From Nostoc paludosum FACHB-159 (GTDB lineage: Bacteria; Cyanobacteriota; Cyanobacteriia; Cyanobacteriales; Nostocaceae): a DNA stretch of 64,000 nucleotides. How positions within the stretch are numbered: position 1 is the first letter of the stretch; each line of letters begins with the position of its first letter. The DNA lies in NCBI RefSeq assembly GCF_014698835.1, contig NZ_JACJTU010000004.1, positions 265,254 through 329,253 of the forward strand. Reading direction: 5' to 3'. Under the pieces are notes generated by a model. It was given only the letters and a program-made list of their open reading frames with translations, made no database searches and had not been told where the DNA came from. Below are positions 27,014 through 35,962 of this stretch, piece by piece. The translations under genes and the position numbers were made by a program.

Positions 27014-28294
27014 ATGTTTAAGATATTTAAGGGTTTTTACAAAGCTAAGAATAGCCGTACAGTGCCGCTGTCAGAAATATTGTCAATGGCGGTAGAAACA
27101 CTGTGGAGTAATAAATTACGCACTGGATTAACTATGTTGGGCGTGGTTATTGGCATTTCCTCAGTGATTGCGATTACTTCTGTTGGTCAAGGAGTGCAAA
27201 AGGGAGTCGAACAACAGATCCAAGCATTAGGTACAGATGTGCTGCAAATCTTGGCTGGTGCAGCCAGAAGTGGGAATGTGCGACAAGGAATAGGTTCTAG
27301 CAGCACCTTGACGTGGGAAGATGCAAAAGCGATCGCCACACAAGCGCCATCAGTTCAACTTGTTTCTGCCTACCTCCAGCGGACTGCCCAAGTTGTTTAT
27401 GCAGGACAGAACACTTCAACAACAATTTATGGTACAGATTTAAACTATCCAGAAGTCAGAAATACCCACCCCCAACAGGGAAGATATTTTACTGAACAAG
27501 AACTAAATAGCGCCGTCCAAGTTGCCGTTCTTGGCCCTACAGTCCAACGCACACTCTTTGGACAGAGTGGCAATGTTATAGGCCAGAGAATTCGGATTCA
27601 GGGAGAAGCTTACGAAGTCATTGGGGTGATGGAACCTAAAGGTTCTCAAGGGCCGATGGATCGAGATGACCAAATTTTCATTCCTCTAACTAGTATGTCG
27701 GCAAGACTAGTTGGGAATAATGCTTTGGTCGGGGTTTCTGTAACCGGAATTTTAGTCAAATCTGCTAATCAAGAAGATTTAGAAGCGGCTCAGTTTCAAG
27801 TGACTAATTTATTACGTCTGCGGCATAATATTTATCCGCCCCAAGCTGATGATTTTAGACTTACTAACCAAGCTGATATTGTTAGTACCTTCACTAATGT
27901 TGTGGGTTTATTTACAGTTATGGTAGTGGCGATCGCCGGAATTTCTTTAGTAGTTGGAGGCATTGGCATTGCCAACATCATGTTAGTTTCCGTAGTCGAA
28001 CGCACGCGGGAAATCGGTATTCGGAAAGCCGTAGGTGCCACTAATTCAGCAATTCTCAATCAATTTTTAGCTGAAGCGATCGTCATTTCCATTGTTGGCG
28101 GATGCATTGGTATGGTAGGTGGTATCGCGATCGCTTATGCAGCTGCAAATATTTTTAAGTTTCCATTCGTAATTTCTTTATTATCAATTATTGCTGGATT
28201 TGGGCTTTCGATAACCGTTGGCTTAATTGCTGGAGTTGTTCCGGCACGCAACGCTTCAAAATTAGATCCAATTACTGCTTTACGTAGTGACTAA
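27014..28294 (+). CDS. ABC transporter permease, MacB/FtsX type
   Basis: A 426-aa permease. I start it at ATG 27014, 22 bases after the adaptor stop; the open frame further upstream reads through the adaptor's Gly-rich codons in another frame. The order is a cytoplasmic N-terminus, TM1 (about 37-58, TMLGVVIGISSVIAI), a MacB periplasmic core domain (about 60-280), and three C-terminal membrane helices with the FtsX signature (ERTREIGIRKAVGAT between them). There is no ATPase domain; that is encoded separately at 29245. It probably exports a peptide, lipid or small molecule. Confidence 0.93.
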   Translation: MFKIFKGFYKAKNSRTVPLSEILSMAVETLWSNKLRTGLTMLGVVIGISSVIAITSVGQGVQKGVEQQIQALGTDVLQILAGAARSGNVRQGIGSSSTLTWEDAKAIATQAPSVQLVSAYLQRTAQVVYAGQNTSTTIYGTDLNYPEVRNTHPQQGRYFTEQELNSAVQVAVLGPTVQRTLFGQSGNVIGQRIRIQGEAYEVIGVMEPKGSQGPMDRDDQIFIPLTSMSARLVGNNALVGVSVTGILVKSANQEDLEAAQFQVTNLLRLRHNIYPPQADDFRLTNQADIVSTFTNVVGLFTVMVVAIAGISLVVGGIGIANIMLVSVVERTREIGIRKAVGATNSAILNQFLAEAIVISIVGGCIGMVGGIAIAYAAANIFKFPFVISLLSIIAGFGLSITVGLIAGVVPARNASKLDPITALRSD

Positions 28295-28350
28295 ATAATT
28301 CAAACTTGAAAATTTCAAAATTAACAGTTTCTCTAAAAACAGGTGAATAT

Positions 28351-29022
28351 ATGCAACTCGAACTAGACCATATCTTTGTATGTGTTGAACCAGAAGCACC
28401 ACCCGCAGATTTGCTCACTGCTTTTGGACTCACAGAAGGTAATCGTAGAATTCATCAAGGCCAAGGAAGTGCTAACGTTTGCTTCTTCTTTGAGAATGCT
28501 TATCTTGAGCTACTTTGGCTATTTAATATTAATGAGGCTCAATCTGCTCTTGTTCGTCCTACAGGTTTGTGGGAACGTTGCCGTTGGCAAGAAACCGAGG
28601 CTTGCCCTTTTGGTATTTCATTCCGGTCAACAGCATCAGATTCACGAGAAATTCCATTTCCTACTTGGGATTATTATGCAAAATATTTGCCACCACAAGC
28701 TTCTATTCCCATCGCAACTAATAGTGACAATTTATCAGAACCATTGATTTTCATTTCACCTACAACTAAAAAACCTACAGATTATGCGTTAGAACGGCAA
28801 CTTCCTTTAGTTAATAAAATTGGATTCAAAGAAATTACAGCACTACAAGTCACCTTACCGAGTACTCAAAAGTTTTCTGCTGAAGTTAGAACTTTAATTG
28901 ACCTTGGATTAGTGCAATTTTCCCAAGGCGATTTTTACCAGCTAGAAATAGAGTTTGATAATGCCAAAGAAGGTAAATCGCAAGATTTTGGTTCGCAATT
29001 ACCAATTTTGTTTAGATGGTGA
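28351..29022 (+). CDS. VOC/glyoxalase-like domain protein
   Basis: A 223-aa protein starting at ATG 28351, with AGGTG about 8 bases upstream. The N-terminal half begins with the typical LELDHIFVCVE strand and has NVCFFFENAYLELLWL, as in the glyoxalase-like (Glyoxalase_3) branch of the VOC superfamily, where His and Glu can bind metal. The C-terminal half is less clear. It lies between the permease and ATPase genes of the export operon on the same strand, so it is likely co-expressed, though a role in export is not evident. Confidence 0.75.
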   Translation: MQLELDHIFVCVEPEAPPADLLTAFGLTEGNRRIHQGQGSANVCFFFENAYLELLWLFNINEAQSALVRPTGLWERCRWQETEACPFGISFRSTASDSREIPFPTWDYYAKYLPPQASIPIATNSDNLSEPLIFISPTTKKPTDYALERQLPLVNKIGFKEITALQVTLPSTQKFSAEVRTLIDLGLVQFSQGDFYQLEIEFDNAKEGKSQDFGSQLPILFRW

Positions 29023-29244
29023 TTATGGGATAGTTTGTAAGAGTTAAGACTATATTTAATTTGTCAGCCTGACGAATGTTATGGTATCCAATTATAGTAA
29101 ACACATCCTATCTACTAAGTTTTTTACATAATAAAAATGCAAAATATTTACAAATAAGCTAAAAATTTATATTGAATTATTTGTAATTTATACAATGTTT
29201 TTAACTAACAACCACAACTAACTATTTATTAATCAAAAATCAAT

Positions 29245-29916
29245 ATGCCAACCATGATTTGGATGGAATCCATTACTAAGACCTACCATTTGGGAGAAAT
29301 CAATGTTCCCATACTTAAAGGTATTGAACTCTCTATTCAAGAAGGTGAATACGTTTCCATTATGGGTGCGTCAGGTTCGGGTAAATCCACGCTCATGAAT
29401 ATTTTGGGATGTCTGGATCGACCCACAACTGGAGATTATATTTTTGAAGGCAGAAACCTCACAACTTTTGATGATGATGAATTAGCTTATATTCGCAATC
29501 AAAGGATAGGTTTTGTTTTCCAACAATTTAATTTATTAGCGCGGGCGACAGCATTAGAAAATGTCATGTTGCCAATGGTTTATGCGAACTTACCCAAACC
29601 AAAACGCCGCGAAAGGGCATTAGAAGCTTTGGAAAAAGTAGGGCTAGGCGGACGTATTTCTAACCGTCCTAGTCAACTCTCTGGTGGACAACAACAACGG
29701 GTAGCTATTGCTCGTGCTTTAGTTAATCGACCTGCATTAGTTTTGGCAGACGAACCAACAGGCGCTTTAGATACTGAGACTTCTTATGAAGTGATGAATT
29801 TATTAACAGAACTTAATCAGCAAGGCATCACAATTGTAATTGTCACTCATGAACCAGATATCGCTGCTCAAACTAAAAGAATTATCCGAGTTCAAGATGG
29901 TTTGATTGTGGGTTAA
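29245..29916 (+). CDS. ABC transporter ATP-binding protein (MacB/LolD/DevA-like)
   Basis: A 223-aa ATPase of the family that pairs with FtsX-type permeases. Walker A is GASGSGKST (about 42-50), the Q-loop is FVFQQFNLL, the signature is LSGGQQQR (about 144), Walker B is [11 protein letters not shown] and the H-loop is VTHEP. It should energise the permease encoded at 27014. A 220-base gap separates it from the VOC gene, so it may have its own promoter. The arrangement recalls DevBCA of heterocyst glycolipid export, but the permease is of MacB type and identity with DevA is not claimed. Confidence 0.95.
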   Translation: MPTMIWMESITKTYHLGEINVPILKGIELSIQEGEYVSIMGASGSGKSTLMNILGCLDRPTTGDYIFEGRNLTTFDDDELAYIRNQRIGFVFQQFNLLARATALENVMLPMVYANLPKPKRRERALEALEKVGLGGRISNRPSQLSGGQQQRVAIARALVNRPALVLADEPTGALDTETSYEVMNLLTELNQQGITIVIVTHEPDIAAQTKRIIRVQDGLIVG

Positions 29917-29943
29917 GGCATTGGGCATTGGGCATTGGGCATC
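29917..29943. repeat. GGCATTG tandem repeat
   Basis: Three units of GGCATTG directly after the ATPase stop codon, of the same family as the larger block at 22990. The short spacer contains no other feature until the ATTACGA array. Confidence 0.7.
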
Positions 29944-29982
29944 AATTATTCTCCATTGTTTCATTCACTAGCACCCAATCTA

Positions 29983-30017
29983 ATTACGAATTACGAATTA
30001 CGAATTACGAATTATGA
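29983..30017. repeat. ATTACGA heptamer array reaching into the channel gene start
   Basis: Four exact ATTACGA units (29983-30010) and a fifth with one change, ATTATGA (30011-30017). The changed base creates the ATG at 30014 used as start of the next gene. Heptamer STRRs of this kind are typical of Nostocales. Confidence 0.9.
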
Positions 30018-31432
30018 ATGTGAATTTGATTTTTTGGTGTGTAAATTCTACCTGGGTTCTTTTGGCGTTCGCTATTTTTTTTCCAACTTTCGCAAGTGCA
30101 ACGACTCCTCCAAAAAGCCAAAATTCTTCAAGTTATTCACAGGTTCCTGAATACCTCAATCCTAATCCCAATCCCCTGCAATTTCCTACTAAGCCGGAGG
30201 AAGTTAAGGTTCAACAAACTGTGCCAATCAGTTTGACACAAGCTTTGGAATTAGCTCGACGTAATAATCGAGATTTACAAATAGCCATTTTAGAATTAGA
30301 ACGCAGTCGTTCAGCTCTGCGGGAATCTCAAGCAGCCTTATTTCCTACTCTTGGAATCAACGGAAATTTAACTAACAGTGGTAATGGTTTTAGGAGCAAT
30401 TCATCTCAAGCTAGTACTTCTTTTAATGGTTCAGCACAACTGAATTATGATTTGTATACCTCTGGTAATCGCCAAGCTACTATCCGAGCAGCTGAGGAAC
30501 AATTACGGCTAGATGAATTAGATGTTGAAAGTACGTCTCTGGAAATTCAACTGAATGTTACGACTGAATATTATGATTTGCAACAGGCAGATGAACAAGT
30601 ACGAATTAATCAGTCTGCTGTGAATAATGCCGAGGCGAGTTTGCGGGATACTCAAGCTAGAGAAAACGCTGGAGTCGGTACGGGGTTTGATGTCCTGCAA
30701 GCTCAGGTAAATTTAGCAAATTTTCAACAAGAACTGACTAATGCTATTTCCCAACAGCAAATTGCCCGTCGCCAACTTGCAACGGTGTTAAGTTTAGCCC
30801 AATCAGTTAATATCACTGCCTCAGATCCTGTACAAATAGCAGGGCTTTGGCAGCCAACACTGGAAGAAACTATTATCCAAGCTTTTCAAAATCGTCCAGA
30901 ATTGCAACAGCAATTAGCGCAACGTAATATTTACGAGCAGCAGCGACGACAAGCACTTTCACAACTGGGGCCGCAACTTAGTTTAGCTGGTAGTTACAGT
31001 TTGCGCGATCGCTTTAATGATGGTGCTAGTTCTACTGATAGCTATTCAGTGGGACTGCAAGCAAGTTTAAATTTATTTGATGGCGGAGCAGCAAAAGCGC
31101 GTGCGGCTCAATCGAAAAGTAATGTAGCGATCGCAGAGACTCAATTTGCAAGGGAACGCGACCAAATCCGCTTTGATGTAGAACAGTACTATTCTCAATT
31201 ACAATCCAATTTAAATAATGTCCAGACTTCTAGCGTGGCTTTAAATCAAGCTACCCAGGCTTTGGATTTAGCCAGGTTGAGATTCCAAGCTGGTGTCGGA
31301 ACTCAAACAGAAGTCATTGCTGCGGAAAACGACCTCACAAGAGCGGAGGGAAATCGAGTTACAGCTATCTTAGATTACAATCGCGCTCTAGCTAATTTAC
31401 AAAGATCCGTCACTTCTAGGACTTCGCGCTAA
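30014..31432 (+). CDS. TolC family outer-membrane efflux protein
   Basis: A 472-aa outer-membrane channel with a signal peptide (hydrophobic core VLLAFAIFFPTF, cleavage near ASAT). Two OEP repeats follow (about 65-260 and 280-460), each with long amphipathic helices and beta strands. Examples are SLTQALELARRNNRDLQIA and, in the second half, LDLARLRFQAGVGTQTEVIAAENDL. The N-terminal linker is Pro/Asn-rich. It completes the tripartite exporter. The ATG lies in a degenerate copy of the heptamer array, and no ribosome site is evident, so the true start could be slightly downstream. Confidence 0.93.
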   Translation: MNVNLIFWCVNSTWVLLAFAIFFPTFASATTPPKSQNSSSYSQVPEYLNPNPNPLQFPTKPEEVKVQQTVPISLTQALELARRNNRDLQIAILELERSRSALRESQAALFPTLGINGNLTNSGNGFRSNSSQASTSFNGSAQLNYDLYTSGNRQATIRAAEEQLRLDELDVESTSLEIQLNVTTEYYDLQQADEQVRINQSAVNNAEASLRDTQARENAGVGTGFDVLQAQVNLANFQQELTNAISQQQIARRQLATVLSLAQSVNITASDPVQIAGLWQPTLEETIIQAFQNRPELQQQLAQRNIYEQQRRQALSQLGPQLSLAGSYSLRDRFNDGASSTDSYSVGLQASLNLFDGGAAKARAAQSKSNVAIAETQFARERDQIRFDVEQYYSQLQSNLNNVQTSSVALNQATQALDLARLRFQAGVGTQTEVIAAENDLTRAEGNRVTAILDYNRALANLQRSVTSRTSR

Positions 31433-31490
31433 AGTCTAATCATTGGAGAAAAATTTGTTGCCTTCTACTTAATAGGTGTCAATAGTTTTG

Positions 31491-32054
31491 ATGAAGCTGT
31501 ATCCCCATGTTTATCTAGCGATCGCTGTTATTTTTCTTGCGTCTTGTCAATCAACAGAAATTCCGCCAGAATCCAAAACCAACACTACTCAAACAAGCAC
31601 ATCTCAAAAGACAGTGACTCTGGATAAAAATTTCCAGATTGCAATGGGTCAAACTATCTATGTCCCTGTGTATTCTCATATTTATCATCACAATCGACAG
31701 GAGATTTTTGAGTTAGCAGTTACCCTGAGTATTCGGAATACAGATTTGAATAATTCGATGGTCGTGACTTCTGTGCGTTACTATAACTCAGAGGGTAAAT
31801 TAGTTAAGCAATATTTAGAGCGCCCAATTCAACTTGATGCTCTAGCTTCCACAGATTTTTTTATTAATAGAAATGACACTAGTGGAGGTTTAGGAGCCAA
31901 CTTTATTGTTGAGTGGGTAGCGCAAAAAGAAATATCTGAACCGATAGTAGAAGCAGTGATGATTGGTACTGATTTTCAGCAAGGAATTTCTTTTACTAGT
32001 AGTGGTAGAGTTATTAAAAGCCAAAATAATGATAAGCGATCGCTCTCAAAATAG
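31491..32054 (+). CDS. DUF3124 lipoprotein
   Basis: A 187-aa exported lipoprotein. The ATG at 31491 is preferred over an upstream GTG at 31476 because it gives a compact signal peptide ending in the lipobox LASC. The mature part matches the DUF3124 family of cyanobacterial and other bacterial proteins, with IYVPVYSHIYH near residue 60 and FIVEWVA near residue 145. The function is unknown. It follows the channel gene by 58 bases on the same strand and may be the last gene of the export operon. Confidence 0.82.
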   Translation: MKLYPHVYLAIAVIFLASCQSTEIPPESKTNTTQTSTSQKTVTLDKNFQIAMGQTIYVPVYSHIYHHNRQEIFELAVTLSIRNTDLNNSMVVTSVRYYNSEGKLVKQYLERPIQLDALASTDFFINRNDTSGGLGANFIVEWVAQKEISEPIVEAVMIGTDFQQGISFTSSGRVIKSQNNDKRSLSK

Positions 32055-32369
32055 CAGAAAATAAACTTCTTTACAGGGCTACGGTGTACACATAAGTCGA
32101 AAATAGTAGTCTTTCAAGGAATAATTGACGAGTACATTCTCTGTAGAGACGGCGATTTATCGCGTCTTCTTAACGCGCCAGTTTTTTAGACGCCATAAAT
32201 CGCGTCTCTACATGAGGGCTTTCTGGGTTATCTCAAGAGTAAAGAGTTTTAAAGTTATTCAGCAGACCCTAAGTAGGATGCATTAGGCTACAGTCTTAAC
32301 TGAACTGTATTGGTTCACGAGTATCAAAGACTCATGCCCAATGCCCAATGCCCCATGCCCAACAACTAA
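32055..32369. repeat. Intergenic region with palindromic GTAGAGACG-type repeats
   Basis: Around 32139-32210 the sequence CTGTAGAGACGGCGATTTATCGCGTC is answered by GACGCCATAAATCGCGTCTCTACA, a foldback of about 70 bases. Near 32292-32310 there is CTTAACTGAACTGTATTGG, a piece also present at 41730-42000 and 51314-51461. CCCAATGCCC repeats close the region. No gene is seen. Confidence 0.75.
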
Positions 32370-33962
32370 TTAATCATCCTCAAGTTTTAATAATTGTTCA
32401 TCAATAATTCGTACCCGCCCTTGCACAATTTCTTCTGAAAGAATTCGCTTGCGTAATGCCTCATTGAGCGCTCCTTTTTCTGCCAAAAGTAAACGGCGGC
32501 GGATGGCATCGAGTTTACTGAGATCGCCATTTTTGCCTCCTAACTCTTCAGGGCGGCGATTATAAAGTTCTCGCACTGCTTTTTCGGCTTTGGCAATTCG
32601 CACCTGATAAGCTGAGCGCATTTCTTCATAGACGGCTTTTGGCAATACTCCTGATTTCAACAGGCTATCTAATTCGTCTTGTGCAGATTTACTCGTCATC
32701 AACTCGGCTTGCAATTCTTCAATCTGTTGCTGAACTTGTGAAACTTGAGATAATTCTAAGCGTTTTACTACCCAAGGCAAACTCAAACCTTGCCCCACTA
32801 ATGACACCAACACACTGCCAAAAACTAAAGCAATGAGGATTTCTCGCCCCGGTAGCGTGGTAGGTAAGCTCAAAGCCAAAGCCATTGAAAGCGAACCTTT
32901 AATATTGCCTAAAAACAGTAAGTGTTGCCAGCGCAGGGGAATTGGGCGGTCAAACCAACGAATTCCGAATAGCAAGGGATAGACTGTAAGCAGTCGCCCG
33001 ACTTGATAAGCTAAAACTGCAAATATAATTGCGGGTAAAGTTCTCCAAAGTATTCCCAGGTCTATTTCTACACCAATTAATAGAAAAATAAAGGTGTTAA
33101 CGGTAAAACTGGCATATTCCCAGAAACTCAACAATGTGATGCGACTAGAAGCAGAAGTATTGCGAGAAAGTCCTAAATTTCCAAAAATTAATCCAGCTAC
33201 AACTACAGCCACGGCACCGGATACACCCAAAGATTGCCCTACCTGAAAAGTTCCTAAGGCAACTGCAACTGTTAGCAAAAGGCTGCTGAGGGGATCGTCT
33301 AAACGGGCGAACACAGGTATGCTTAAGTAGCCCAAGACTAACCCGACGACACAGCCTCCTAGAGAAATAAATAACAGTTGTTGAATTCCCTCTAGTAAGG
33401 TGAGTGAACCTGTAGAATATACCTGCGATATTAGGTTAAAAGAAACTAGAGCAGCGGCATCATTAAATAAAGTTTCTCCTTCCACAATGGTGGAAAGGCG
33501 AGAAGGTACTGGTATTTCCTTAAACACGGCAATCATGGAAACTGTATCAGTGTTTGCCAAAATTACCCCGACAAATAAGGCAGGTATCCAACTTAGTCCC
33601 AGCCCAAATTTCAAGAGAACGGCAATAATACCACTGGAAAGCACAGCCCCAGGCCCAGCTAACAGGGCAATTGGTTTAAAGGTACTGCGTAGGCGGCTGA
33701 CATCTGTATTAATACCAGCTTCAAAGATGAGAATTGGTAAGAAAAGATTTAAAACAAGGGTTGGATTTAAACCCAGGGGACGAGACAACAATTCAGTGAT
33801 TGGTAAACCTGCCAATACTAAACCAGTGACATAAGGAATTCGTAACTGCCGAGATAGCAAAGCTACACCTGTAGCCAGCAGCAAGAGAATAATTGAAATT
33901 TTGACTAGTTGAGTTACATCCACTATTACTTTGTGAAAATTTATTTGGACAATACTTATCAA
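32370..33962 (-). CDS. CPA1-type Na+/H+ (cation:proton) antiporter
   Basis: A membrane protein of up to 530 aa, in the cation:proton antiporter family. About 12 membrane helices cover residues 20-400. The ion-binding region reads NTDTVSMIA and EGETLFNDAAALV, with the Asn-Asp pair of CPA1 exchangers. The cytoplasmic C-terminus (about 405-530) is helical and charged. The longest frame starts with TTG at 33962; GTG codons about 13 codons later are alternatives, and no ATG lies near, so the start is uncertain. It probably expels Na+ or K+ for pH and salt balance. Confidence 0.9.
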   Translation of the reverse strand: MISIVQINFHKVIVDVTQLVKISIILLLLATGVALLSRQLRIPYVTGLVLAGLPITELLSRPLGLNPTLVLNLFLPILIFEAGINTDVSRLRSTFKPIALLAGPGAVLSSGIIAVLLKFGLGLSWIPALFVGVILANTDTVSMIAVFKEIPVPSRLSTIVEGETLFNDAAALVSFNLISQVYSTGSLTLLEGIQQLLFISLGGCVVGLVLGYLSIPVFARLDDPLSSLLLTVAVALGTFQVGQSLGVSGAVAVVVAGLIFGNLGLSRNTSASSRITLLSFWEYASFTVNTFIFLLIGVEIDLGILWRTLPAIIFAVLAYQVGRLLTVYPLLFGIRWFDRPIPLRWQHLLFLGNIKGSLSMALALSLPTTLPGREILIALVFGSVLVSLVGQGLSLPWVVKRLELSQVSQVQQQIEELQAELMTSKSAQDELDSLLKSGVLPKAVYEEMRSAYQVRIAKAEKAVRELYNRRPEELGGKNGDLSKLDAIRRRLLLAEKGALNEALRKRILSEEIVQGRVRIIDEQLLKLEDD

Positions 33963-34259
33963 TTTTCATCTTAAAGGATGTCCGGCAGTCCTGAAATCTA
34001 CTTTTAAATTCTCTCTTAGAAGGAGAAAGGCTTTGAATTTTGCGCTTTAGTTGTTAGCGATCGCAATCCTAAAAATTAGATTTCAAGAAACTTTTTTGAA
34101 AAAAAATACTTTTAAAACATCCTCGAAAAGGTCAGTTAATAATATTGAATTCTATAGAAAAACCGAAATAGTCTTTTGTTTATATTTCTTGGGAAAAACT
34201 GGGAATAATAAACACAGTAATGGCTATATTTATGAGTATTTTCAACAAACTTAACTGGA
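33963..34259. other. Spacer between antiporter gene and Ohr remnant
   Basis: About 300 bases. An AT-rich open frame of 67 codons from 34051 has no recognisable content. The end of that frame (SNGYIYEYF at about 34215-34240) could be a faint trace of the lost N-terminal half of the Ohr gene that follows. Confidence 0.4.
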
Positions 34260-34502
34260 ATATTCTGCGTAAAAATTCTCAAAAAAGCAGGTATTGATGC
34301 TTCAACTGCCACGGTTACATGTGCTGTAACCATTGGCAGAGATCCAAACGATGGTGGATATATGTTGGCTGCTAAATTAACTATCGCTCTTCCTAATCAA
34401 GACCGAGAGAAATCTGAACAGGTCGTTGCTCAAGCACACAAGCTTTGTCCTTACTCGAAAGCTATTCATGGCAATGTTGATGTAGAGGTGGTGCTAGATT
34501 AA
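34260..34502 (+). pseudogene. Remnant of an Ohr/OsmC-type organic hydroperoxide reductase
   Basis: Frame with codons from 34260 to the TAA at 34500-34502 encodes about 80 residues that match the C-terminal half of Ohr: KAGIDASTATVTCAVTIG, then GYMLAAKLTIALP, then VVAQAHKLCPYSKA and GNVDVEVVL. The second redox Cys (in CPYS) is present. The N-terminal half, with its ACF segment holding the first Cys, is missing, and a TGA stop lies 9 codons upstream in frame. There is no ATG. It looks like a gene broken by deletion or frameshift, so it would be inactive. Confidence 0.8.
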
Positions 34503-35083
34503 ATTAGCTCCCAATAATTTTTTGTTGATAAATACATTACCTCGCAAGGAAGTTGCCCTGTAGCGGCTGTCAACGGTTGACATTAGACGAAATGGCTCAT
34601 ATAGCAGGAGGCAGGAGACAGAAGGCAGGAGGTAAAAGTCTTACTATGCCTAGCATTCAAGTTTTTAAAATGTCCTAACCTATGTGACTACCGCTATACG
34701 TCATACGTGTAATAGGCAATTGAAACTGGTTCTACCTAAGCCAATGTCTCATGGCTCTTGTAAAAATTTCCTCATCAGCACTTGGCACGGGTCTATAAAG
34801 AAATGCCAGCTTATTTAGTGTGAATTACGCTAATAAATAATTAAGCAAAAAGATTTTTTATTCTGTCAAATCATTACCGATTAGCATACTAATTGCAAAA
34901 TCTTAATAAATAGCAGCATATAGAATAATTATTCTGAAAAATAATATTCTAATTTTAGAAAAACTTTATATGTCAAGAAATAAAATGAAAATTTATTAAA
35001 AATTACCTTTGGCTTAGGTAAGTTTTTATAAAACATAATAAATTACTTAAGGATAATTCAAGCTAAAAAATTTAACGAACTAA
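34503..35083. other. AT-rich intergenic region upstream of the PEP-CTERM gene
   Basis: About 580 bases. Near 34600-34640 there is GCAGGAGGCAGGAGACAGAAGGC repeat text. Between 34840 and 35040 the sequence is strongly AT-rich, with stretches that could hold a promoter. A short AAGGATAATTC lies about 30 bases before the start codon. No gene is seen. Confidence 0.5.
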
Positions 35084-35770
35084 ATGAAGACAAAACGTAA
35101 ATTGGCATTGGCCGCTGCTATTAGCATAAGCTTTACAGTTGTCGGTAATAAACCAACTAAAGCAGCTGTAATTCAATTTATCCCTCCAACCGATCAAAGC
35201 GGTCAAATTTTTACTACCAACTCTAATGATGGTTACAGTGAAGGTCGCGGTTTTGTATTTAAAGCGTTAGCAAACACGACAATAAACTCAGTAGGAATTT
35301 TGCAGGACTTAACAAACACAAGTTTGTCTGTTGAAATAGGAGAAACAAAGGAATTAACAGGAAATGTAACAATAGGCCAAAACGTACTAACCACACTTAA
35401 TAAAACAGTTACAACTAATGGGTTACAGTGGATAGACTTTCCCCTTTCTCCACTCACTTTTTTAAAGGATAAATTCTATCATATTGAATTCTCTTTTCAA
35501 GAGGATGCTAACCAGAATTTTTTCTATACTCAGTTAGATAATCCCAATTTTACACAAGGCAACTTTGCCTTTATTAATGGTACACAAGGCGGTGATACAG
35601 ATAATTTTGTCATACCAGCGATCCGTGTTAACACTACTGAAAATACAGTTACTGTCCCCGAACCAACCTCGATTCTAGGTTCTGCGCTAGCTTTAGTAGT
35701 ACTTGGTGCAATGAAGCTTAAATATCAACAGCGATCGTTGCTGACTAAGAAAATGCCTGCTTTAAAATGA
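35084..35770 (+). CDS. PEP-CTERM sorting-domain protein
   Basis: A 228-aa exported protein. It has an N-terminal signal peptide (MKTKRKLALAAAISISF, cleavage near TKAA). The body is rich in Thr, Asn and Gln and resembles the beta-sandwich domain of other cyanobacterial PEP-CTERM proteins. The C-terminus is the classic tripartite signal: VPEPTS at about 192, then a hydrophobic helix, then a basic cluster (KLKYQQR). Exosortase would cut and sort it to the cell surface or sheath. No exosortase gene is nearby. Confidence 0.88.
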   Translation: MKTKRKLALAAAISISFTVVGNKPTKAAVIQFIPPTDQSGQIFTTNSNDGYSEGRGFVFKALANTTINSVGILQDLTNTSLSVEIGETKELTGNVTIGQNVLTTLNKTVTTNGLQWIDFPLSPLTFLKDKFYHIEFSFQEDANQNFFYTQLDNPNFTQGNFAFINGTQGGDTDNFVIPAIRVNTTENTVTVPEPTSILGSALALVVLGAMKLKYQQRSLLTKKMPALK

Positions 35771-35962
35771 AAGTGAAAATCAAGGCAGACACCTCAATAT
35801 CTATTTTCTATACTATGAGAAAGAACATTTGAAATTAATAGTATAAAGACAGCGATACAAAAAGCGCGATCGCGCAACAGTTGCACTACACCTTAGAGCC
35901 ATTATCTCGTTCACAACGTTCCCAACACATACCAGATAAGGATTCTACGTTGTTTATGTTTT

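Noticed and set aside
25414..29916. Identity with the heterocyst glycolipid exporter DevBCA
   Set aside because: The gene order and split ATPase are similar, but the permease has a MacB core and the adaptor has a different C-terminus; other DevBCA-like sets exist in these genomes, so the name is not justified.
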